59,450 bases of DNA, taken from the NCBI GenBank assembly GCA_938084845.1, contig CALKEB010000063.1:1-59450 (forward strand), written 5' to 3'. The notes beneath the pieces were generated by a model. That model was not told the DNA's origin, did not search any database, and worked only from the letters and a program-made list of their open reading frames with translations. This document shows, in pieces, positions 17,150-24,820 of this stretch (positions are counted from its first letter, which is position 1; each line of letters begins with the position of its first letter). A program made the translations under genes and the position numbers. Source of the DNA: an uncultured Polaribacter sp. (lineage in GTDB: Bacteria; Bacteroidota; Bacteroidia; Flavobacteriales; Flavobacteriaceae).

Positions 17150-18718
17150 ATGGCTTTACCAAATAACAATCCCACCAAAACAATTGCTTGGCAGCAATTG
17201 ACAGATCATTTTAATGAAATTAAAGACGTTAAAATTCAAGATTTATACAAAGACGAAGCTAGAAAAAATGATTTTTCTTTACGTTTAAATGATTTATCTG
17301 TAGACTTTTCTAAAAACCGAATCACTTCTAAAACGTTAAATTTATTAGTAGATTTAGCCAAAGAAGTTGGGTTAAAAGAAGCTATAGAAAGTCAATTTAA
17401 CGGAGAAGTAATAAATGTTACAGAGCAAAGAGCTGTGTTGCATACTGCATTAAGAAGTAATTCGGAAGAATCAGTTTTGGTTGATGGTAAAAATATAAAA
17501 CCACAGATACAAACTGCATTACGAAAAATAAGAAGTTTTAGTAATAAAGTGATTTCTGGAAAATGGAAAGGGTACACAGGTAAATCTATTACAGATATTG
17601 TAAATATTGGCATTGGGGGATCTGACCTTGGACCAGATATGATTGTAACCTCATTAAAGTATTATAAAAATCATTTAAATACACATTTTGTATCTAATGT
17701 AGATGGAGATCATGTTTCTGAAGTTATGAAGCAATTAAATCCAGAAACCACATTATTTGTGATTGTATCTAAAACATTTACAACACAAGAAACCATTACC
17801 AATGCAGAAACTTTAAAAAACTGGTTTTTAAAATCGGCAACCATATTTGATATTCCAAAGCACTTTGTTGCAGTTTCTACCAATTTAGAAGCCGTAGATA
17901 ATTTTGGGATAGACAAGGCCAATGTTTTTACAATGTGGAATTGGGTAGGAGGTCGTTTTTCCTTATGGTCTGCAGTAGGTTTGTCAATTAGTTTATCTGT
18001 TGGTTTCGAAAATTTCAAAGCCTTATTAGATGGTGCAGAAGAAATGGATATTCATTTTAGAAATGAAAATTTAGAGACAAATATTCCTGTTATTCTAGCC
18101 TTATTAAGTATTTGGTACAACAATTTTTACAATGCAGAAACAGAAGCTGTATTACCTTATTCTGAATATTTAAAAAAATTACCAGATTATTTACAACAAG
18201 CCATTATGGAAAGTAATGGTAAAGGGGTAGATAGAAACGGAGACAGAATAACTTACCAAACAGGAACTATAGTTTGGGGTAGCACAGGTACAAATATGCA
18301 GCATGCTTTTATGCAATTGGTGCACCAAGGAACAAAATTGATTCCTACTGATTTTATCGGTTATAGAGAGTCATTATATGGTTTAACAGACCATCATAAA
18401 AAACTTATGGCTAATTATTATGGGCAAATGGATGCTTTGGCCTTTGGTAAAACAAAAGAAGAGGTACACTTAGAGCTTCAGTTTTCTGGGAATTCCGATC
18501 AAATAAACTCTTTATTACCTTTTAAAGTTTTTGAAGGAAACAGGCCTAGTAATGCTATATTATTTGACAAACTTACGCCTAAATCTTTAGGGAAATTAGT
18601 AGCCCTATACGAACATAAGATTTTTACTCAAGGTGTTATTTGGAATATTTATAGCTATGATCAATTTGGAGTAGAGCTAGGAAAAGAACTGGCCAAGAAG
18701 TTGTTAAAACAACAATAA
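17150..18718 (+). CDS. pgi: Glucose-6-phosphate isomerase
   Basis: Interconverts glucose 6-phosphate and fructose 6-phosphate. The 522 residues hold the SIS-type sugar-phosphate sites: GIGGSDLGPDM, SKTFTTQET, VGGRFSLWSAVGLS and the C-terminal GVIWNIYSYDQFGVELGK signature. MESNGKGVDRNG and VWGSTGTNMQHAFMQLVHQG carry the other active-site residues. It is separated from the M23 lipoprotein gene by 3 bp, a housekeeping gene read from an envelope-gene transcript. Confidence 0.96.
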   Translation: MALPNNNPTKTIAWQQLTDHFNEIKDVKIQDLYKDEARKNDFSLRLNDLSVDFSKNRITSKTLNLLVDLAKEVGLKEAIESQFNGEVINVTEQRAVLHTALRSNSEESVLVDGKNIKPQIQTALRKIRSFSNKVISGKWKGYTGKSITDIVNIGIGGSDLGPDMIVTSLKYYKNHLNTHFVSNVDGDHVSEVMKQLNPETTLFVIVSKTFTTQETITNAETLKNWFLKSATIFDIPKHFVAVSTNLEAVDNFGIDKANVFTMWNWVGGRFSLWSAVGLSISLSVGFENFKALLDGAEEMDIHFRNENLETNIPVILALLSIWYNNFYNAETEAVLPYSEYLKKLPDYLQQAIMESNGKGVDRNGDRITYQTGTIVWGSTGTNMQHAFMQLVHQGTKLIPTDFIGYRESLYGLTDHHKKLMANYYGQMDALAFGKTKEEVHLELQFSGNSDQINSLLPFKVFEGNRPSNAILFDKLTPKSLGKLVALYEHKIFTQGVIWNIYSYDQFGVELGKELAKKLLKQQ

Positions 18719-18856
18719 AAAATAATTTAGATAATTTTATTTATAATTAACATTTTAAATGGGTTAAAACTGAATACACTCCCGTGTAAGAGATTGTAAA
18801 ACAGATGATTGCTAATTGTTTGAATTTGTTTAATGTTCTTAATATTTTGTTAAACC

Positions 18857-18873
18857 TTAACGTTTAGTTAACA
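18857..18873 (+). promoter_or_regulatory. Pair of TTAAC hexamers 11 bp apart upstream of the TonB receptor
   Basis: TTAACG (18857-18862) and TTAACA (18868-18873) are separated by exactly 5 nt, the same geometry as the arrays at 45109-45219 and 48153-48221. There are only two units here and they lie 58 bp before the ATG. It may be a regulatory site or chance in AT-rich DNA. Confidence 0.25.
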
Positions 18874-18930
18874 TATAAGATATATAATTTAGTGAATTTT
18901 GTAAGACATTTAATATACTAAATTTAAACA

Positions 18931-21663
18931 ATGAAAAATTTTAAAAACTTATTATTAGTAGCTATACTTTTTGTGTCGGCTACAGTTTTAGGACAAACTA
19001 AAATTACAGGTACGGTTGTAGACAATTCAAACCAGCCAATGCCAAGTGCTAGTATTCTTGAAAAAGGAACAAGAAACGGAGTAGAATCAGATTTTGATGG
19101 TAAATTTATAATCACTACAAAATCAGATGTTGGTGTTCTTGTAATTTCTTATTTAGGATACAAATCAAAAGAAGTTTCTTTTTCTTCTACAACAACTAAT
19201 CTTGGTTCTATTCAATTAGAAGAAAGTAATGTTTTAGATGAAATTGTTATTAATTCTGGAGTTATAGACATTGCAAAGCAAAGAGAGACTCCAATTGCAG
19301 TTTCAACTATTTCACCAGCAGAAATTTCTTTAAAAGTAGGAAATCAAGAATTTCCTGAAATTATGAACAATACACCTGGTGTATATGCAACAAAAACAAG
19401 TGGTGGTTATGGAGATTCTAGAATTTCTTTAAGAGGTTTTGATCAAAGTAACACATCTTTCTTAATTAATGGACAGCCTGTTAATGATATGGAAAACGGT
19501 TGGGTTTATTGGTCTAACTGGCAAGGTTTAACAGATGTAGCATCTGGTATTCAAATTCAAAGAGGTTTAGGGGCTTCAAGATTAGCTGTACCATCTGTAG
19601 GAGGTACTGTATCTATATTTACAAAAGCAGCTCAAAAAAGTGAAGGAGGATCTTTCTTTCAAACTGTTGGTAACGATGGTTATTTAAAAACTGGAGCTTC
19701 TTATAACACAGGAATCAATGAAAAAGGATGGGCTTTTTCTGTTTTATTATCAAGATGGCAAGGAGATGGTTATGTAAATAATACTTCTGGGGAAGGTTTA
19801 ACATACTTCGCAGCAGTTGGTTACGAGCCAGTTGGGTCTAAATCTAAATTTAACTTATCATTTTTAGGAGCAGGACAATGGCACCATCAAAGAGACGTTT
19901 GGGTATCAATTAGAGATTATCAAAATTTTGGAGAAGAAGGTATCGATAGAAGATGGAACTCAAATGGAGGTACTTTAAATGGAGAAGAATACAATTTAAG
20001 AAGAAACTTCTACAACAAGCCATTAGCAACATTCAACTGGGATTTAGAAATTTCAGAAAATTTAGAATTAAATACTTCTCTTTACGGCTCTTGGGGTAGA
20101 GGAGGTGGAACAGGACCTAGAGGAAATAACTTTAGAAATGCTACTTTAGATGTTTTACCTTTTAGAAAAGATTTAACAGAACACTACTTAGAAAATGGTA
20201 GAGGAGCAAGAAATGCAGATGGTACGATTAATTTTGATGCATTAGTTGCTGAAAATGTTTCTTCTACTTCTGCTTATACAGGTGCTGTTGGTGATTACGC
20301 TGGACAGTTAATTGGTTCTAACGGATTTAGAGATGATAATGTAAATAGAGCAGTATTAGTAAGAAGAGCTTCTATGAACTCTCATGACTGGTATGGAGGT
20401 ATCTCTACTTTAAATGCTGATTTCGGAAAATTTAATGCTTCTATAGGTGTAGATTTAAGATCTTATAGAGGTTATCACTATAGAGTTTTAAATGATTTAT
20501 TAGGTTTAGATGGTTATTTCTCTACAGGAAATGAAAATTCTGCAGGTCAAATAATTAATAACGTAGTTAAAGCTTCTCCATTTAATGATACTGGTTTAAA
20601 AACAGCTAAAATGGACTACTACAACGTAGGTGTTGTTGGTTGGCAAGGTGTTAATGGTTTAGTTGAATACAATGATGAAGATAAAATTACAGCTGTTTTA
20701 CAGTTTGGTATATCAAATCAGTCTTTTCAAAGAGAAGATTATTTCAATCAGCCAGGGAATAGCCCAATTTCTGATACAAAAGACATGACTGGAGGTTACG
20801 TTAAAGGTGGTGCTAACTATAACTTTAATGAGAAGTCTAATGTTTTCTTTAATGCAGGAGTTATTTCAAGACAACCTTTATTTGATGCAGTATTCCCAAA
20901 CTTTGGTAATGCTATATCTCAAGATTTACAAAACGAAGAAGTTGTTTCTTTTGAATTAGGATATGGATACAAGTCTAGCAAGTTTAACTTTAATATTAAT
21001 GCTTATGCTACTACTTGGGGTAACAGATTTTTAGAAAGAAGTTTCCCTATTCCAAATTCATCAAATTTTGGAACAGCTCAGTTTAAAGATATTGATGTTC
21101 AACACAATGGTATTGAAGGAGAAGGAACTTACTATGTTTCGAACAAGTTAAAATTAAGAGGTATGTTCTCTATAGGTGATTGGAGATATACTAAAAACTT
21201 TGAATCCTCTTTATTTGATGACAATCAAAACTTAGTAGGTACAGGCACTTTATACTTAGAAGACGTTAAAGTTGGTGATGCTGCACAAACTACAGCTAGT
21301 TTGGGTGTAGATTATGATTTATCGAACTCAATAAGTTTAGACGCTAACTATCGTTTTGTAGATGGTTTATATGCAGATTATTCTATAGAAGATTTTGACA
21401 CAGCTGATAATGATGGTGCTTTAAAATTACCTTCTTATGGTTTAGTAGACTTTGGAGCTACTGCAAGATTTACATTATTAGGAATGGATTCTTCTTTTAG
21501 AGTTAACATTAACAATGTTTTTGATACTGTATATATTGCAGAATCGAATACAAATATAGCAGCAGACGCTGATTCTACAACTTGGAATGGAATAGATGTG
21601 AGAAACTCTGTATGGTTCGGATTTGGAACTACATGGAATGCATCTCTTAGATTTAACTTTTAA
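18931..21663 (+). CDS. TonB-dependent outer-membrane receptor
   Basis: A 910-residue energy-coupled importer of unknown substrate. It has a signal peptide (1-21, ending VLGQ), a carboxypeptidase-regulatory-like beta domain (about 23-108, with FDGKFIITTKS and VLVISYLGYKSKEV), a plug domain (about 118-235, with ISLRGFDQSNTSFLINGQPV) and a beta barrel ending in the aromatic strand NASLRFNF. No SusD-like gene lies next to it, so it is not a standard SusCD polysaccharide locus. It is monocistronic, bounded downstream by a strong terminator. The 212-bp gap upstream contains the TTAAC pair and no gene. Confidence 0.9.
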   Translation: MKNFKNLLLVAILFVSATVLGQTKITGTVVDNSNQPMPSASILEKGTRNGVESDFDGKFIITTKSDVGVLVISYLGYKSKEVSFSSTTTNLGSIQLEESNVLDEIVINSGVIDIAKQRETPIAVSTISPAEISLKVGNQEFPEIMNNTPGVYATKTSGGYGDSRISLRGFDQSNTSFLINGQPVNDMENGWVYWSNWQGLTDVASGIQIQRGLGASRLAVPSVGGTVSIFTKAAQKSEGGSFFQTVGNDGYLKTGASYNTGINEKGWAFSVLLSRWQGDGYVNNTSGEGLTYFAAVGYEPVGSKSKFNLSFLGAGQWHHQRDVWVSIRDYQNFGEEGIDRRWNSNGGTLNGEEYNLRRNFYNKPLATFNWDLEISENLELNTSLYGSWGRGGGTGPRGNNFRNATLDVLPFRKDLTEHYLENGRGARNADGTINFDALVAENVSSTSAYTGAVGDYAGQLIGSNGFRDDNVNRAVLVRRASMNSHDWYGGISTLNADFGKFNASIGVDLRSYRGYHYRVLNDLLGLDGYFSTGNENSAGQIINNVVKASPFNDTGLKTAKMDYYNVGVVGWQGVNGLVEYNDEDKITAVLQFGISNQSFQREDYFNQPGNSPISDTKDMTGGYVKGGANYNFNEKSNVFFNAGVISRQPLFDAVFPNFGNAISQDLQNEEVVSFELGYGYKSSKFNFNINAYATTWGNRFLERSFPIPNSSNFGTAQFKDIDVQHNGIEGEGTYYVSNKLKLRGMFSIGDWRYTKNFESSLFDDNQNLVGTGTLYLEDVKVGDAAQTTASLGVDYDLSNSISLDANYRFVDGLYADYSIEDFDTADNDGALKLPSYGLVDFGATARFTLLGMDSSFRVNINNVFDTVYIAESNTNIAADADSTTWNGIDVRNSVWFGFGTTWNASLRFNF

Positions 21664-21684
21664 GAAGTAATTTATTATCATATG

Positions 21685-21714
21685 AAAAACCACCTCAATT
21701 GAGGTGGTTTTTTT
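21685..21714 (+). terminator. Rho-independent terminator after the TonB receptor
   Basis: A perfect palindrome of 14-nt arms with core ACCACCTC/GAGGTGGT, centred at 21698/21699, runs into a T-tract. It is symmetrical enough to act on both strands. Confidence 0.9.
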
Positions 21715-21756
21715 GTACTTAAAATTGTAACTTTACCCACTAAATTATTTTAAAAG

Positions 21757-22182
21757 ATGAAAGAAGTACATTCTTATTGGGCATACTTGGTGCTAGCCAT
21801 TCTAATTTTTGCAGTAGTTAATGCAATTATAGGGGTTACACAAAAAAAACAATTTACAGACAAAGATTTAAGAATAGGGTTGTTTACGTTAATTGTTTCA
21901 CACATTCAACTTTTAATAGGTTTAGCTTGGTACTTTATGTCTCCATGGTTTACTGCCTTAAAAGAAGATGCTGCTGCTGTTATGGCAAACAAAGCAACTA
22001 GATTATTAGCAGTAGAACACCCTACAATGATGATCGTTGCTATTATTCTAATTACAATAGGATGGTCTAAACATAAAAAGAAAACAGAAAGTGGTGCTAA
22101 GTTTAAAACATTTGGTGTTTTTTATGGACTAGGACTTTTATGTATTCTTTCTAGAATTCCTTGGGGTAATTGGTTTAGTTAA
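21757..22182 (+). CDS. Four-helix membrane protein (cytochrome-b-like hypothetical)
   Basis: A 141-residue protein with four membrane helices at about 8-28, 42-64, 88-106 and 118-136. Two conserved-looking histidines lie in the second and third helices (VSHIQLLIG and VEHPTMMI), which is why related flavobacterial proteins are often labelled cytochrome B. I cannot confirm haem binding. Its stop shares a base with the ATG of plsC, so the two are translationally coupled and a link to membrane lipid or redox chemistry is plausible. Confidence 0.72.
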   Translation: MKEVHSYWAYLVLAILIFAVVNAIIGVTQKKQFTDKDLRIGLFTLIVSHIQLLIGLAWYFMSPWFTALKEDAAAVMANKATRLLAVEHPTMMIVAIILITIGWSKHKKKTESGAKFKTFGVFYGLGLLCILSRIPWGNWFS

Positions 22183-22910
22183 TGAAACTACTAAGTTATC
22201 TTCTATCTCCAGTTTTTGCAGTTACGTTCCTTTTTTTATTAGTATTATTTCATCCGTTACAATGGATTGCATATACTATTTTTGGCAAAAAAGCACATGA
22301 AGCTGTTGTTGCTGCACTAAATTTTTTTTTAGTAAAATCACTATTGATTTTAGGAATACCTATTTTTTTAAAAAATGAACATAAATTACCCAAAAACACC
22401 TCATTAATCTTTGTTGCTAATCATCAAAGTACTTTTGATATACCACCCATAGGTTGGTATTTTAGAGCTTATAAACCAAAATTTGTAGCGAAATTTGAAT
22501 TGGGTAAAGGCATACCAAGTGTATCTTACAACTTAAGACATGGAGGTGCAGCTCTTATCAATAGAAAAGATCCTAAGCAAGCAATTTCTACATTGGTAGA
22601 TTTTGCAAAACGAATAAATAAAAATAAGTGGGGCGCTATTATTTTTCCTGAAGGAACAAGAAGTAAAACAGGTAAGCCTAAAAAATTTGCTTCAAATGGA
22701 TTAAAGGTAATTACCAAATACAATAAAGACGGTTATGTAGTACCTTTAACGATAAATAATTCTTGGAAAGTATTTAAATACGGTAAATTTCCTTTAGGGT
22801 TAGGAAGCCCAATTACCATAACTACCCACAGACCTATAAAAATTGATGCTATGCCTTTTGATGACCTATTAACACAAACAGAATCAGTAATTAAAGAACA
22901 CATAAATTAA
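22182..22910 (+). CDS. plsC: 1-acyl-sn-glycerol-3-phosphate acyltransferase
   Basis: Adds the second acyl chain to lysophosphatidic acid, making phosphatidic acid. The catalytic HX4D is NHQSTFD (H81, D86) and the phosphate-binding motif is FPEGTRS at 155-161. It has 242 residues with a hydrophobic N-terminal anchor. It overlaps the preceding membrane-protein gene by one base and ends 4 bp before the acyl-ACP desaturase, an arrangement that fits a glycerolipid operon. Confidence 0.9.
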   Translation: MKLLSYLLSPVFAVTFLFLLVLFHPLQWIAYTIFGKKAHEAVVAALNFFLVKSLLILGIPIFLKNEHKLPKNTSLIFVANHQSTFDIPPIGWYFRAYKPKFVAKFELGKGIPSVSYNLRHGGAALINRKDPKQAISTLVDFAKRINKNKWGAIIFPEGTRSKTGKPKKFASNGLKVITKYNKDGYVVPLTINNSWKVFKYGKFPLGLGSPITITTHRPIKIDAMPFDDLLTQTESVIKEHIN

Positions 22911-22914
22911 AAAA

Positions 22915-23898
22915 ATGTCTATAAAAAATATTAGAATAGAAGTAATGCAAACTTTAGAAAAAAAGATGCAAAACTTCATGGATACTTACTTAATACCTGC
23001 AGAAAAAATTTGGCAGCCCACAGATTTTTTACCCAATTCACAAAAAGATTCTTTTATCTCAGAAGTTGAAGAAATTAGAGAAATATCTAAGGAATTAAAC
23101 GACGATTTTTGGGTAGTTTTAGTAGGAGACACTATTACTGAAGAAGCATTGCCTACTTACGAGTCTTGGTTGTTAGATTTAGATGGTGTTTCGCAAGATC
23201 CAGACAATGGTTGGGCAAAATGGCTTAGAACATGGACTGCTGAAGAAAATAGGCATGGAGATGTCTTAAATAAATATTTATACTTATCAGGTAGGGTTAA
23301 TATGCGTGAAGTAGAAATTTCTACGCAACATTTAATTGCAGATGGTTTTGATATTGGTACTTCTACAGACCCTTATAAGAATTTTATATATACTACTTTT
23401 CAAGAATTAGCAACGTATATTTCTCATAATAACGTAGCTAAAATTGCTCGTAAAAAAGGACACAAAGCATTAGCAAAAATGTCTAAAATTATTGCTGGAG
23501 ATGAAATGAGACATCACCAAGCTTACGCACATTTTGTAAAGGAGATTTTTAAAATAGACCCTAGTGAAATGATGTTAGCATTTCAGCATATGATGAAACA
23601 CAAAATTGTAATGCCAGCCATGCATTTAAGAGCATCTTTTGGAGAAAAAGGAAGTTTATTTGATGATTTCTCTACAGTTGCACAAAGAATTGGTGTTTAT
23701 ACAGGTTTTGATTATGTAGACATCTTAAAGAAACTAAATACAATGTGGGAGATTGATAAAATAACAAATCTTACTCCAGAAGCTGAAAAAGCAAGAGATT
23801 TCTTATTGAATTTACCAGATAGGATGTACCGAATTACAGAACGTATTAAAGTTCCGGATACAACCTTTAATTTTAAATGGATGTTACAGCCCAGTTAG
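22915..23898 (+). CDS. Acyl-ACP desaturase (ferritin-like diiron)
   Basis: A soluble diiron desaturase that places a double bond in acyl-ACP, homologous to plant stearoyl-ACP desaturase. Its 327 residues hold the two iron-binding motifs EENRHG (E111, H114) and DEMRHH (E197, H200), with further ligands likely at E77 and E164. It is the last gene of the unit with plsC, so unsaturated acyl chains may feed the acyltransferase. A convergent terminator follows. Confidence 0.92.
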   Translation: MSIKNIRIEVMQTLEKKMQNFMDTYLIPAEKIWQPTDFLPNSQKDSFISEVEEIREISKELNDDFWVVLVGDTITEEALPTYESWLLDLDGVSQDPDNGWAKWLRTWTAEENRHGDVLNKYLYLSGRVNMREVEISTQHLIADGFDIGTSTDPYKNFIYTTFQELATYISHNNVAKIARKKGHKALAKMSKIIAGDEMRHHQAYAHFVKEIFKIDPSEMMLAFQHMMKHKIVMPAMHLRASFGEKGSLFDDFSTVAQRIGVYTGFDYVDILKKLNTMWEIDKITNLTPEAEKARDFLLNLPDRMYRITERIKVPDTTFNFKWMLQPS

Positions 23899-23929
23899 AG
23901 CGCTAAAACCCAAAGCTAGAAAAAAAGTG

Positions 23930-23970
23930 AATGATCTTTTAAGTGTATACAATTTGAAAGATCATTTTTT
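23930..23970. terminator. Terminator between convergent desaturase and omega-amidase genes
   Basis: AATGATCTTT (23930-23939) pairs with AAAGATCATT (23957-23966), followed by a T-tract on the plus strand and preceded by an A-tract. It can serve both converging transcripts. The tail reaches the omega-amidase stop codon. Confidence 0.7.
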
Positions 23971-24751
23971 ATACAAGTAATTTAAATTGATCTTTATCGT
24001 TTAAAAAACCTAACTTTTTTCGACATTTTTGTAAATTTTCTATAGATAAGTTTGCTGCTAGAATACCGTTAACATTTGTGGGTAAAGAAGCAAGTTCATT
24101 TCCTAAATAATCTGAAATTAGAGAATCTCCAGAATATTGGTAATCATTTGCATCAGTTCCAATTCTATTGACACCAATAACGTAACTCATATTTTCTATA
24201 GCACGCGCTTTTAGTAATGTTTTCCAAGCGTTTATTCTTGTAACTGGCCAATTTGCCATGTACAACAAAAGGTCGTAATTTTCTGTATTTCTTGCCCAAA
24301 CAGGGAATCGTAAATCATAACAAATTAATGGACAAATTTTCCACCCTTTATAACTTATAACTACCCTTTTAGTGCCAGAAGTATAGGCTTTATCTTCTCC
24401 TGCTAAGGTAAAAGAATGCCTTTTATCGTATGTGGTAATTTCACCTGAAGGGAACACAAAGATCAGTCTATTATAAAATTTATTATTTTCTGTAATTACG
24501 AGGCTTCCAGTTATGGCAACGTTATGTTTTTTAGCCATACTTAACATCCATGAAATTGTTTTACCGTCCATTTTTTCTGCTACTTTTTTAGCATTCATGG
24601 TAAAACCAGAAGTAAACATCTCTGGAAGTACAATTAAATCTGTGGTTTCAGGGAGTGTTTTAATTTTTTCTTCAAAAAAATGAAGGTTTTGTTTTGGGTT
24701 TTCCCAAATTAGGTCGGCTTGGATACCTATTACATGTAATTTGTTTTTCAT
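23969..24751 (-). CDS. Carbon-nitrogen hydrolase, omega-amidase (YafV/Nit2-like)
   Basis: A nitrilase-superfamily amidase that probably hydrolyses alpha-ketoglutaramate or similar omega-amides. Its 260 residues hold the full catalytic triad: E44 (VLPEMFTSGF), K108 (YDKRHSF) and C142 (LICYDLRFP). The strongest indication of the omega-amidase subgroup is the overall YafV-like length and the MFTSGF and WPVTRINAWKTLLKARAIEN segments. It is divergent from the AddB-like gene. Confidence 0.88.
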   Translation of the reverse strand: MKNKLHVIGIQADLIWENPKQNLHFFEEKIKTLPETTDLIVLPEMFTSGFTMNAKKVAEKMDGKTISWMLSMAKKHNVAITGSLVITENNKFYNRLIFVFPSGEITTYDKRHSFTLAGEDKAYTSGTKRVVISYKGWKICPLICYDLRFPVWARNTENYDLLLYMANWPVTRINAWKTLLKARAIENMSYVIGVNRIGTDANDYQYSGDSLISDYLGNELASLPTNVNGILAANLSIENLQKCRKKLGFLNDKDQFKLLV

Positions 24752-24820
24752 AAAATAAAAAGTAAAGATTACAGAAGTATAAAAGTAAGTTTTTGTAAAT
24801 TAGAATTCCAAAAAAATGGT

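Noticed and set aside
18931..21663. First TonB receptor as part of a polysaccharide utilisation locus
   Set aside because: No SusD-like gene, glycoside hydrolase or sulfatase lies nearby.
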